From contig JAVBSC010000058.1 of NCBI GenBank assembly GCA_031547305.1, positions 6,729 to 70,728 on the forward strand: 64,000 bases of DNA. The letters run 5' to 3'. The notes beneath the pieces were generated by a model. It was not told where the DNA came from and made no database searches. It worked only from the letters and a program-made list of their open reading frames with translations. Numbering within the stretch: position 1 is the stretch's first letter; every line of letters starts with the position of its first letter. Made by a program: the position numbers and the translations under genes. Positions 45,379-53,969 of the stretch are shown here, piece by piece. Source of the stretch: JAVBSC01 sp031547305 (GTDB lineage: Bacteria; Desulfobacterota; Desulfovibrionia; Desulfovibrionales; Desulfovibrionaceae).

Positions 45379-47616
45379 TTAACCGCACTTGGTAAATGCG
45401 CAGTTCGGGCATATGTGACAACCTTCCTGGAACACCAGCGGCTCGTCGCATTCCGGGCAGCGTTGCGAGCCCAGGCCCTGGTCGTGTACGGATTGTTTAG
45501 ATTTCATATAGCGATTTTCCAGAACCCAGGAGATGGCGTCCGGTATGGACTGCACCTGGCCGTTTTTGCCGCGCTGGAACACCGGGGCCTCGCCGCCGAT
45601 TCCCTTGATCTGGCGGACTATCTCGTCCACCGGGATGCCGGAGCGCAAGGCCAGGGAGACCAGGCGGCCGATGGCTTCCGCCTTGGCCGTGGTGGAGCGG
45701 CCGGACTTGCCGATGGTGGCGAACACCTCAAATGGCTTGCCGTCCACTTCGTTCACGGTCACGTACATCACGCCGTGGCCGGTCTGGACTTTCTGGGTGA
45801 AGCCGTAGACCAGGTCCGGGCGGTCCTGGACCATGCGGGTATCCGGGTGTTCCCCGGCCGCCTTGGCCTCGCCTTCGCCGGTGCAGAGCACCTGGGCGGA
45901 GCGGCAGCCGTCGCGGTACACGGTCACGCCTTTGCAGCCCAGCTCGTAGGACATCCAGTAGATGCTGCGAATATCGTCCACTGTGGCGGAGTTGGGCAGG
46001 TTCACAGTCTTGGAAACAGCATTGTCCGTGTAGACCTGGAAGGCCGCCTGCATGCGCAGATGCCAGACCGGCTCTATGTCCATGGCCGTGACAAAGACGC
46101 GGCGCAGGTTTTCGGACAAGAAGTCCATTTCGGACACGCTGCCTTTTTCCGCCACCTTGGCCATGAGTTTGGGGCTGTAGCTGTCTTCCTCCTTCATGGC
46201 GGCTTCAAAGTAGGGGTTCACCTCCACCAGTTTTTCGCCGTCCATGACGTTGCGCGAAAAACAAAGGGCAAAGAGCGGCTCAATGCCGGAAGAGCAGCCC
46301 GCGATGATGGACAGGGTGCCTGTGGGCGCTATGGTGGTGACCGTGGCGTTGCGGTAGGGGCCAAGATCCAGTTGGGCGTAGGTGGATTCCTCGTAAGCCG
46401 GGAAGGCCCCGCGCTCCTTGGCCAGCAGCTTGGAAGCGGCCCGGCCTTCGTCGCGGATGAACTTCATAAGCTTTTCGGCCAGGGTTATGGCTTCCTGGCT
46501 GTTGTAGGGAACGCCCATCTGGTAGAGCAAATCCGCCCAGCCCATCACGCCCAGGCCGATCTTGCGGTTTTTGCGCACATTCTCAGAGATGCGCTCTAGC
46601 GGAAAAACCGAGGCGTCAATGACGTTGTCCAAAAAGCGGACGGCCAGAAAAATAATCCGCTTCAGCTCTTCCCAGTCCACAGCCTCGGAATTTTGCTTGC
46701 CGGGCAAGTGCAGCTTGGCCAGGTTTATGGAACCCAGGTTGCAGGCTTCGTAAGGCAGCAGCGGCTGCTCGCCGCAAGGGTTGGTGGATTCGATCTCGCC
46801 TTGCTTGGGCGTGGGGTTGTCGCGATTAATGCGGTCAATGAACACTATGCCGGGGTCGCCGCTTTCCCAGGCCTTTTGCACCAGGATTTCAAAGACCTCT
46901 CTGGCCTTTAGCCGGGAAACCTCTTCTTTGTTGTTGGGCGCGATCAGCGGGTATTCATCGTCCTTTTCCACGGCCTTCATGAATTTTTCCGTCAGGGCCA
47001 CGGAAAGGTTGAAGTTATTGAATTCCCCTTCCCGTTCCTTGGCGCGGATAAAATCCATGATGTCCGGGTGGTCCACCTGGAGTATGCCCATGTTGGCCCC
47101 GCGCCTGGTGCCGCCCTGCTTGATCTGCTCGGTGGCGGTATTAAAGATGCGCAAAAAAGACAAGGGGCCGGAAGCCACCCCGCCTGTGGAGCCCACCCGG
47201 CTGTCCTTGGCCCGCAAGCGGGAAAAAGAAAATCCCGTGCCGCCTCCGGACTTGTGGATCATGGCCGCGTGCTTGACAGCGTCGAATATTTCCTCAATGG
47301 AGTCGCCCACCGGCAGCACAAAGCAGGCGGAAAGCTGGCCCAGCCCAGTGCCCGCGTTCATGAGCGTGGGCGAGTTGGGCAAAAACTTCCAGTCCGTCAT
47401 CAGCTTGTAAAATTCCAGAGCCAGGGCTTCCGACTTGTAAGAGGACTTTTTATACTTGGCCTCCTCGGAAGCAACGGATGAAGCCACGCGCCAGAACATG
47501 CTCACCGCGTCTTCCAGCGGCTTTCCGTTCGGATCTTTTTGGAAGTAACGCTTGGAAAGCACAATTTGCGCATTGGGATTCAGGGACACCGGAGGCAGGG
47601 TGGATGGCTTTTTCAT
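45379..47616 (-). CDS. nrdJ: Adenosylcobalamin-dependent (class II) ribonucleotide reductase
   Basis: This 745-residue enzyme reduces ribonucleotides to deoxyribonucleotides without needing oxygen, using B12 to make the radical. Conserved parts are FLPNSPTLMNAG, SACFVLPVGDSIEEIFDAVK, SGGGTGFSFSRLR, STNPCGEQPLLPYEACNLGS and APTGTLSIIAGCSSGIEPLF. The C-terminal tail has the cysteine-rich CPECDEPLVFQEGCHICPNC that re-reduces the active site. Length is within the NrdJ range. No cobalamin riboswitch was recognised upstream, and no NrdR box was searched. An oxygen-independent reductase fits an anaerobe. Confidence 0.95.
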   Translation of the reverse strand: MKKPSTLPPVSLNPNAQIVLSKRYFQKDPNGKPLEDAVSMFWRVASSVASEEAKYKKSSYKSEALALEFYKLMTDWKFLPNSPTLMNAGTGLGQLSACFVLPVGDSIEEIFDAVKHAAMIHKSGGGTGFSFSRLRAKDSRVGSTGGVASGPLSFLRIFNTATEQIKQGGTRRGANMGILQVDHPDIMDFIRAKEREGEFNNFNLSVALTEKFMKAVEKDDEYPLIAPNNKEEVSRLKAREVFEILVQKAWESGDPGIVFIDRINRDNPTPKQGEIESTNPCGEQPLLPYEACNLGSINLAKLHLPGKQNSEAVDWEELKRIIFLAVRFLDNVIDASVFPLERISENVRKNRKIGLGVMGWADLLYQMGVPYNSQEAITLAEKLMKFIRDEGRAASKLLAKERGAFPAYEESTYAQLDLGPYRNATVTTIAPTGTLSIIAGCSSGIEPLFALCFSRNVMDGEKLVEVNPYFEAAMKEEDSYSPKLMAKVAEKGSVSEMDFLSENLRRVFVTAMDIEPVWHLRMQAAFQVYTDNAVSKTVNLPNSATVDDIRSIYWMSYELGCKGVTVYRDGCRSAQVLCTGEGEAKAAGEHPDTRMVQDRPDLVYGFTQKVQTGHGVMYVTVNEVDGKPFEVFATIGKSGRSTTAKAEAIGRLVSLALRSGIPVDEIVRQIKGIGGEAPVFQRGKNGQVQSIPDAISWVLENRYMKSKQSVHDQGLGSQRCPECDEPLVFQEGCHICPNCAFTKCG

Positions 47617-48045
47617 AGTTTAATCTGCGGGATTTTTTAAGGATTAATGAGTGAATACGAATTCGCCTGATCAAAACTTTTAAATATGCCGGAATGTTAC
47701 ACTATTGATATGCCGGCCTGCGCTAACCAGGAAAACTATCCCAAGCCTTAATTAAAATCCACCCCCAGATCGCTTTCGCCCGCGGCCCCAAAAACCTTAA
47801 TCCGCCTGGGTTGCAAAATGAACATCCTGATAAGTATGGGGAAAAAATTTTAGATTTTTTCTACAATTATAATATATCGTCAAAAACGAATAGTTATTCT
47901 AAAATATTATAATACAAGAGCGGCCAGATTGTCTTTTCCACGGCGATTGCGGACGGCTCCCTCCCGGCGGAGTGAAAACTCCTCAAAACTTGCCTTTGCG
48001 CTGTGTTCTATGGCATTGCCTATTTAGGGGGAAGAGAGTATTTTT
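47617..48045. other. AT-rich divergent promoter interval
   Basis: This gap separates the starts of nrdJ (minus) and the rubrerythrin-like gene (plus). It contains very AT-rich DNA at 47840-47925, including TATAAT at 47908-47913. No clear -35 box, RNA gene or protein was recognised. It presumably holds the promoters of both genes. Confidence 0.45.
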
Positions 48046-48117
48046 ATGAACTGGGATTGCTTTCAGGCGGGCGGATTGCCTCCACCGGCAAACTCCAGCA
48101 GAGTTCACTCATCTTAA
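48046..48117 (+). CDS. Possible leader peptide (23 aa) before the rubrerythrin-like gene
   Basis: ATG 48046 has GGAAGAGAG upstream and opens a 23-codon frame (MNWDCFQAGGLPPPANSSRV plus three residues) ending 10 bases before the next start. It is far too short to test for homology and may be chance. It is listed because of the good ribosome-binding site. Confidence 0.2.
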   Translation: MNWDCFQAGGLPPPANSSRVHSS

Positions 48118-48127
48118 GGAGACCGAT

Positions 48128-48589
48128 ATGGCCAGTTTCGTTAAAGCGGCGGATGCCGTGGCCGCGGCTGTGGAAATAGAGCGGCGTGGCTTTCTTTTTT
48201 ATCAAAAAGCCGCCGTCGGGGCCAAAACCCCTCAGGCTAAAGAATTTTTTGAGTTTATGAGCCATGAGGAAAAACGCCACGAAGGCATCTTTTCTTCCAT
48301 ACTCAAGCGTATGGGCGGCCTGGAGCTGCCCACGGGCAGCGATGACGAGGAGTACCTCAGCTACGTGCGCATGCTTCTGGATTCCCACTGCCTGTTCATG
48401 CCGGAAACCGAAGGGGCCGCACACCGGGATCCCTTCCTCACCGCCATAGGATTTGAAAAAGACACCATCATCTTCTTCTTGGGCCTGGAACACCTGGTGC
48501 CGGATTCCGAACGTTTCCACATCAAGGAATGTATCGAAGAGGAAAAGAAGCACCTGCGCCTTCTGGCCGCCAAACGCGCCGCCGGTTGA
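48128..48589 (+). CDS. Rubrerythrin-like di-iron protein without rubredoxin domain
   Basis: This 153-residue four-helix ferritin-like protein has di-iron ligands in VEIERRGFLFYQKAA (E16/E18), SHEEKRH (E48, H51) and ECIEEEKKH near the end. The C-terminal rubredoxin domain of classical rubrerythrin is absent, so electrons must come from a separate partner. Related proteins reduce peroxide or store iron in anaerobes. AAGGAG precedes ATG 48128. It is followed by a strong hairpin region and then a sialic-acid-type synthase gene, with no obvious functional link. Confidence 0.85.
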   Translation: MASFVKAADAVAAAVEIERRGFLFYQKAAVGAKTPQAKEFFEFMSHEEKRHEGIFSSILKRMGGLELPTGSDDEEYLSYVRMLLDSHCLFMPETEGAAHRDPFLTAIGFEKDTIIFFLGLEHLVPDSERFHIKECIEEEKKHLRLLAAKRAAG

Positions 48590-48617
48590 ATAAATTTTGT
48601 AGCGGGCTGATTTGAAA

Positions 48618-48698
48618 TTTGGGGATGCCGCCCCAAACCCCGCCTGGGGGACGATGCCCCCCCTAGCCCCTGCCGGGGGATTGGGGGCATCGTCCCCC
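48618..48698. repeat. Double hairpin between the rubrerythrin-like gene and neuB
   Basis: TTTGGGG/CCCCAAA (48618-48624 with 48631-48637) forms a small stem. It is followed by a perfect 16-bp stem, 48646-48661 with 48683-48698, whose loop contains a further CCCC/GGGG pairing. No U-run follows on either strand. It is part of the GC-rich intergenic hairpin family. Confidence 0.65.
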
Positions 48699-48744
48699 CA
48701 AAATATAAACCAGTCCGCTTCCTTAATAATAAGGATCATTAATT

Positions 48745-49803
48745 ATGCGCATAAGTGACGTATTCACCGCACAGGTCCAGCCGGAGATGGGTTTGGTGGA
48801 GCCGGTTCTGATCGCGGAAGCCGGGGTTAACCACGAGGGGAGCCTGGAGATTGCCAAGCGCTTGATTGACGAAGCGCTTGATGGCGGATGCCAGGCCATA
48901 AAGTTTCAGACTTACAAGGCCGGCACGCTGGCCTCCAAGGACTCCCCGGCCTATTGGGACTTGAGCAAGGAACCCACCACCAGCCAGTACGAGCTGTTCA
49001 CCCGGCACGACAAGTTCTGGAAAACGGAATTCGAGGCCCTAAAAAAGCATTGCGACGCCCGTGGCATAGAGTTTTTATCCACGCCGTTTGACGTGGAATC
49101 CGCCAGGTTCCTGAACGACCTGATGGACGTATACAAGATCTCCTCCTCGGACATCACCAACAAGCCGTTCATCCAGTTTTTATGCGGCTTTAAAAAGCCC
49201 ATTCTCATGTCCACGGGTGCGGCCTGGCCGCACGAGATCATGGAGGCGGTCTCCTGGATCGAGCCGTTCGGCAACCATCTGGCCCTGCTGCACTGTGTGC
49301 TGAACTACCCGACGATGGATGAAAACGCCGGCCTGGGCATGATCCCGGCCCTGCGGAAAATGTTCCCCAACCATGTTATAGGTTATTCCGACCATACCAT
49401 GCCTGGCGACATGCGGGTTCTGGAAACCGCCGCGCTCCTCGGGGCGCGCGTTCTGGAAAAGCACTTTTCCCACGACAAAACCATGCCCGGCAACGACCAT
49501 TACCACGCCATGGATAAAGAGGACGCCAAGCTGTTCTGGCGCAATTTCCGGCGCATCCAATCCATGATCGGTCCGTTTACCGTGGCCGCTCTGGAATCCG
49601 AGGCCCCGGCCCGCCGGAACGCCAGGCGCAGCTTGGTGGCCGCTAAAAACATCCCGGCCGGCCAGGCCGTTGAAAAAGGCGATCTTACCTGGAAGCGGCC
49701 GGCCCACGGAATCAGCCCGCGTTGCTACGACGAAGTCCTGGGCATGAAGGCCAGGACTGACATTGCGGAAGACACTGTTTTGCAGTGGAAGCACCTGGAA
49801 TAG
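48745..49803 (+). CDS. neuB: NeuB-family nonulosonic (sialic) acid synthase
   Basis: This 352-residue enzyme condenses phosphoenolpyruvate with an N-acyl sugar to form a sialic-acid-like nine-carbon sugar. The barrel motifs are VLIAEAGVNHEGS, AIKFQTYKAGTLAS, FLSTPFDVESARFL, KISSSDITNKPF, VIGYSDHTMPGDM and LEKHFSHDKTMPGNDH. A C-terminal SAF/antifreeze-like domain (about residues 285-352, RRSLVAAKNIPAGQAVEKGD) caps the active site. The exact product (neuraminic, legionaminic or pseudaminic type) cannot be told. AAGGAT precedes the start. The next gene, a LIC12162-like transferase, begins five bases after the stop. Confidence 0.88.
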   Translation: MRISDVFTAQVQPEMGLVEPVLIAEAGVNHEGSLEIAKRLIDEALDGGCQAIKFQTYKAGTLASKDSPAYWDLSKEPTTSQYELFTRHDKFWKTEFEALKKHCDARGIEFLSTPFDVESARFLNDLMDVYKISSSDITNKPFIQFLCGFKKPILMSTGAAWPHEIMEAVSWIEPFGNHLALLHCVLNYPTMDENAGLGMIPALRKMFPNHVIGYSDHTMPGDMRVLETAALLGARVLEKHFSHDKTMPGNDHYHAMDKEDAKLFWRNFRRIQSMIGPFTVAALESEAPARRNARRSLVAAKNIPAGQAVEKGDLTWKRPAHGISPRCYDEVLGMKARTDIAEDTVLQWKHLE

Positions 49804-49807
49804 CCTG

Positions 49808-51481
49808 ATGCGTTCTCTGGTTTTAGGCGCCATGCCCCCAGGGGCCGGGCCGGACACGCATATCGCTTCCGGACCCTGGTGTTTTACCGGGAGGGAAGAA
49901 GCATTCCCAGGCTGGGACAGGTTTTCCCCCTTGCCGCCGGACCCGTTCCCCGACCCGGACGACATGAACAAAGCCGCCCTGGCCGCCAACGCGGAACTGC
50001 TGCGCCAGGCCGGCCCGCTGGGCGCGTACTGCAACGCCAGGCGCGGCGCGGAACATTCGGAGCTGTTCTGGCAAACCGCCCTGGCTCCCTGGCTTTTGCT
50101 GGCCCTGCACATGCTGGCGGAGCGTGAGGCCCGCGTGCGCGGCTTGCTGGAATTGTACGGCAAAGAGAAACTGGTTCTGGATCTGCTGCCGCCGGATTGC
50201 GCCTTTTCCTTTAAGTCCACCGTGGATTTTATGGTGGGCGGGGTGCAAGATTCGAACTTCAACCACTATGTGTTTTCCCGCCTCATTGAAAGTCAGGCCC
50301 CGCCAAACTGGGTCTTGCGCATGCTGCCCGCCCGCACTCTGCATAGCCCGCCGGCCGAACCGCGCGGCCTGAAGGCGTTGCTTCGCGACCGCTTGCGCTC
50401 TTTGCCTTTTCCGCGTCTTAAAAGCTTCAGCCTAGGCCAGATGCTGCTGTTTTCCCTGGCCCTCAGGCTAAATTCCCATGCCGCGGACTCCAGCCCCGGC
50501 CTGGCCCCTTTTGCCTCTTCCCCGCCCGTCTGGAACCTGAACCTAAAGGAATTTCTGGAACGCGCTCTGCCAACGGACTACTTGAACGCGCCAATCCCGA
50601 ATTTTTCGCGCAGCCAGGGCCGCTTGCGTGTGATGTCCCCGGAATTCAGCCAGAACAGCGCCTATGCTCTGGAGCTTGCCGCCTGGCGAGCCGGCGGCGG
50701 CAAGCTCGTCAGCATGCAGCACGGGGCCAATTCCGGCAATCTGGCGGCTATTGGCGTCATCGCCCTGGAGTATGCCCAGCACGGCCTGATCACCTGGGGC
50801 TGGACCAGCCATTCCCCATGGCCCGGCAAATTTACGCCACTGCCGCATCCGTCCCTGCGGCACATCCGCAACCGCCACAAACGCAAAAACAACAGCCTGA
50901 TCCTGGTGGGCACGGAAATGAGCCCCTTCGCCTACCGGCTTAAATCCCGCCCTCTGGCTCTGGCCCAGGTCCGCTACCGCCAGGACAAAATAGCCTTTTT
51001 GCGGGCCCTGCCGGACGCCACCAGGGCCAACGCCCTGTACCGCCCCTATTTTAAGGTGGCCGGCGGTCTGGACGACGCCCCTTACGTCCAGGCCGCCCTG
51101 CCGGACATCAAAATCGCTTCCGGCGACCTCTCCGCCCTCATGCTGGACTGCGCCCTGCTGGTCCTGGACCACTACGGCACCACCCTGCTCACAGCCCTGG
51201 CCGCCAACGTGCCTTTTTTGGGCTTTTGGCGGCCGGAATGGGCCTTTGGCCAGGAAACCGAGCAATGCTTCGCCGCCCTCACTCAGGCCGGCATCATCCA
51301 TCCCGGACCACTCGAAGCCGCCGCCAAAGCCGCCGAAGTCTGGGAACACGCCGAAGACTGGTGGCAAAGCCCCAATATCCAAAAGGCCAGAGCCAGCGTC
51401 ATGGACCGGTACGCCCTGGCCCCGGACATAAGCGGCTGCAAGCTGAATCGGATGTGGTTTAAAGAGTTGAGGAAGATGTGA
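49808..51481 (+). CDS. Putative surface-glycan transferase, LIC12162 family
   Basis: This 557-residue protein resembles LIC12162-type transferases from spirochaete surface-carbohydrate loci. The N-terminal motif SELFWQTALAPWLLLALHML, the central LVSMQHGANSGNL and HGLITWGW, and the C-terminal LVLDHYGTTLLTALAANVPF are family-like. They suggest a GT-B fold that binds an activated sugar. The start at ATG 49808 lies five bases after neuB; a longer frame overlaps neuB and is rejected. It probably transfers the nonulosonic acid, or a related sugar, onto a surface glycan, but no CMP-sugar synthetase gene is nearby. No membrane segment is obvious. Confidence 0.7.
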   Translation: MRSLVLGAMPPGAGPDTHIASGPWCFTGREEAFPGWDRFSPLPPDPFPDPDDMNKAALAANAELLRQAGPLGAYCNARRGAEHSELFWQTALAPWLLLALHMLAEREARVRGLLELYGKEKLVLDLLPPDCAFSFKSTVDFMVGGVQDSNFNHYVFSRLIESQAPPNWVLRMLPARTLHSPPAEPRGLKALLRDRLRSLPFPRLKSFSLGQMLLFSLALRLNSHAADSSPGLAPFASSPPVWNLNLKEFLERALPTDYLNAPIPNFSRSQGRLRVMSPEFSQNSAYALELAAWRAGGGKLVSMQHGANSGNLAAIGVIALEYAQHGLITWGWTSHSPWPGKFTPLPHPSLRHIRNRHKRKNNSLILVGTEMSPFAYRLKSRPLALAQVRYRQDKIAFLRALPDATRANALYRPYFKVAGGLDDAPYVQAALPDIKIASGDLSALMLDCALLVLDHYGTTLLTALAANVPFLGFWRPEWAFGQETEQCFAALTQAGIIHPGPLEAAAKAAEVWEHAEDWWQSPNIQKARASVMDRYALAPDISGCKLNRMWFKELRKM

Positions 51482-51562
51482 AGGCTGGGGGGCTGGAGCC
51501 CTTTTATGTGGTGTGAAGGGATGGGGACCGCGAAGCAATATAATTGAGTGTGAGGACTGGTG

Positions 51563-52327
51563 ATGAAGCTGTATTCTTGGAACGTCAACGGATTCCGCGC
51601 CGTCTACGCCAAGCCGGACTGGCAATGGTTTGAGCGCTGCGCCGGGGACGTCATCGGTCTGCAGGAAACAAAGGCCCAGCCGGAACAACTGGACGAAGCG
51701 CAAAAGAACCCGCCCGGTTACCACTCTTATTGGCTGGCCGCCCAGCGCAAAGGATATTCCGGCGTGGCCGCTTTTTCCCGCCCGAAACCTCTGGCCGTGG
51801 GCCTGGATCTGCCAGACGCCGCCCAGCAGGGCGAGGGCCGGCTCATCCACCTGGAATTCGACGCCTTCCACTACTTCAACGTCTATTTTCCCAACGGGCA
51901 GAAGGACGGCGAGCGCCTGGCCTACAAGCTGGCCTATTACGACGCCTTTCTGGAGCACGCCCAACGCCTGCGCCGTCATAAACCAATTGTGGTCTGCGGC
52001 GACTTCAATACCGCGCACAAGGAAATAGACCTGGCCCGGCCCAAAGAGAACGAGGAAACTTCCGGCTTCCTGCCCATTGAACGCGCCTGGCTGGACAAAT
52101 TCATTGCCGCCGGATACGTGGACACCTTCCGCCACATCCACGGCGACAAGCCGGACCAGTACTCCTGGTGGTCCTTCCGCATGCGGGCCCGCGAAAGAAA
52201 CGTCGGGTGGAGAATCGACTACTTCTTCGTCTCCAACGAACTTGCTCCGGCCGTCAAAAACGCCTGGATCGAACCTGGCGTCACCGGTTCCGACCACTGC
52301 CCGATTGGTCTGGAACTGGATTTATAG
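51563..52327 (+). CDS. xth: Exodeoxyribonuclease III (AP endonuclease)
   Basis: This 254-residue DNA-repair nuclease of the exonuclease III family cuts at abasic sites and trims 3' ends. Catalytic motifs are SWNVNGFRAV, DVIGLQETKAQ (metal-binding Glu), FNVYFPNGQKDGERL, VVCGDFNTAHKEID, YSWWSFRMRARERNVGWRID and GSDHCPIGLEL. ATG 51563 is chosen, seven bases after GAGG; an in-frame GTG directly before it is less well spaced. It is transcribed alone, about 80 bases after the transferase gene, and is followed by a GAGGC-type hairpin. Confidence 0.95.
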   Translation: MKLYSWNVNGFRAVYAKPDWQWFERCAGDVIGLQETKAQPEQLDEAQKNPPGYHSYWLAAQRKGYSGVAAFSRPKPLAVGLDLPDAAQQGEGRLIHLEFDAFHYFNVYFPNGQKDGERLAYKLAYYDAFLEHAQRLRRHKPIVVCGDFNTAHKEIDLARPKENEETSGFLPIERAWLDKFIAAGYVDTFRHIHGDKPDQYSWWSFRMRARERNVGWRIDYFFVSNELAPAVKNAWIEPGVTGSDHCPIGLELDL

Positions 52328-52345
52328 GAAGTGGGCTGAATTGCA

Positions 52346-52367
52346 TTGGGAGGCTCTGCCTCCCCAA
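52346..52367. repeat. GAGGC-type hairpin after xth
   Basis: TTGGGAGGC pairs with GCCTCCC, with one bulged C and then AA, around the loop TCT. A second related element (GAGG...CCTC near 52410-52425) follows before malQ. No U-run is attached. The family is the same as at 7037 and 31632. Confidence 0.55.
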
Positions 52368-52445
52368 CGCCAGCCGCCAAGGGCAATCGCCTCCGGCGGG
52401 GGGTGAGGGGCGGAGCCTCTCATTCAAATAGAGGAGCACCTTAAT

Positions 52446-53969
52446 ATGCGACCAAGGTTTTGCGGGGTCTTACTGCACATATCTTCTTTGCCTTCGACTT
52501 GCGGGATTGGGGACATGGGCCCGTCGGCCTATGCTTTTGCGGATCTGCTGTTGCGCAACGGGATAAACCACTGGCAGTTTTTGCCGGTCACGCCAACCTC
52601 GCCGTTTATCGGCAATTCGCCGTATTCCAGCCCTTCGGCCTTTGCCGGGAATCTTCTGTTCATCAGTCCAGAGAAGCTGGCGGAAAAAGGATTTGTTTCC
52701 TATGCGGATCTGGATTGCGCAACGGAACGGATGCGGAATTGCGGTTTGGAGCCGGAGCGCGTGGATTACGCCAGGGTGGAGGAACAACGCGCACCGTTGC
52801 TGCAGGCCGCCTTTGAGCGCAACAGGCTGCGCCTGCGCGACGACCCGGATTTTCAGCATTTTTGCGCGGAACACAATCACTGGCTTCACGCGTACGCCAG
52901 ATTCGTCACGCTTAAGGAAGAACATGGCGGAGCAAGCTGGGCGCACTGGCCGGAGCCGCTCCGGCGCTGCACGGAGCAGGCTTTGCAACGCTGGGACGCG
53001 CACGCCGGGGCGGCCATGGAGCGCCAGAAATTCTTCCAGTACCTGTTCTTCAGCCAATGGACGGAACTGCATGGCTATTGCAAAAAAGCCGGCCTGAAAT
53101 TCATAGGGGATTTGCCGATTTACGTCACCCACGACAGCGCGGATGTCTGGGCCAATCCGCATTTGTTCAAGTTGGATGCGGATTTTCAGCCGGAATTCGT
53201 GGCCGGGGTGCCGCCGGATTACTTCAGCGCCACGGGGCAGCGCTGGGGCAACCCGGTGTATAACTGGGAAGCCATGCAGCGTGACGGCTTTGCCTGGTGG
53301 CGCAGGCGGCTGGCCCACAATCTGCTTTTGACGGATCTGGTGCGCCTGGATCACTTCAGGGGGTTTTGCGGCTACTGGGAAATACCGGCAGCGGAAAAAA
53401 CGGCGGTCAACGGCCAGTGGCGCGACGCTCCCGGACCGGCCTTGTTCGCCTCGTTTCGGCGCTTTTTCGGTGAACTGCCGCTCATTGCCGAGGATCTGGG
53501 CGTGATCACTCCGGACGTGCGCGAACTGATGCACGCCTTCGGCCTGCCGGGCATGAAGGTTTTGCAGTTCGCCTTTGACGGAATTCCGGCCCGCAACCCG
53601 GACGTGCCCTTCCGGCACCGGCCGAACCAGGTGGTTTATACCGGCACGCACGACAACCCGCCCAGCCGGGCCTGGTTCGCCGCCGCCTCTCCGGCGGAAA
53701 AAGCCAACCTGCGCGCCTGGCTCGGCTATGAAGTGAGCGAGGACGGCGCGCACGAGGCCTTGCTGCGCTTGGCCCTGGCCAGTCCGGCGGAACTGGCCGT
53801 ACTGCCGGTGCAGGATATTCTGGGCCTGGGGCTGGAAGCGCGCATGAACATGCCTTCCACCAGTTCCGGCAACTGGGAATGGCGGATTAGCCCCTGCCGC
53901 ATGGAGCGGGATTTGCCGTCCGCCTTCGCGCGTCTTGGCGAAATGTGCAACTTGTATGGCCGCAGATAA
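52446..53969 (+). CDS. malQ: 4-alpha-glucanotransferase (amylomaltase)
   Basis: This 507-residue GH77 enzyme transfers glucan segments between maltooligosaccharides. Typical motifs are FCGVLLHISSLPSTCGIGDM, NHWQFLPVTPTSPFIGNSPY, GLKFIGDLPIYVTHDSADVW, LVRLDHFRGFCGYWEIPA (catalytic Asp), LIAEDLGVITPDVRELM (Glu) and VVYTGTHDNPP. GAGGAG precedes ATG 52446. Its last bases overlap the start of a pseudouridine synthase gene. It fits with the trehalose/maltose enzymes at 34642-40246 and the glycogen-binding protein at 7074, though they are not adjacent. Confidence 0.96.
   Translation: MRPRFCGVLLHISSLPSTCGIGDMGPSAYAFADLLLRNGINHWQFLPVTPTSPFIGNSPYSSPSAFAGNLLFISPEKLAEKGFVSYADLDCATERMRNCGLEPERVDYARVEEQRAPLLQAAFERNRLRLRDDPDFQHFCAEHNHWLHAYARFVTLKEEHGGASWAHWPEPLRRCTEQALQRWDAHAGAAMERQKFFQYLFFSQWTELHGYCKKAGLKFIGDLPIYVTHDSADVWANPHLFKLDADFQPEFVAGVPPDYFSATGQRWGNPVYNWEAMQRDGFAWWRRRLAHNLLLTDLVRLDHFRGFCGYWEIPAAEKTAVNGQWRDAPGPALFASFRRFFGELPLIAEDLGVITPDVRELMHAFGLPGMKVLQFAFDGIPARNPDVPFRHRPNQVVYTGTHDNPPSRAWFAAASPAEKANLRAWLGYEVSEDGAHEALLRLALASPAELAVLPVQDILGLGLEARMNMPSTSSGNWEWRISPCRMERDLPSAFARLGEMCNLYGRR

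Noticed and set aside
47617..48045. Possible cobalamin riboswitch before nrdJ
   Set aside because: No B12-box-like conserved core was recognised; the gap is AT-rich and unstructured. A covariance search would be needed to exclude it fully.
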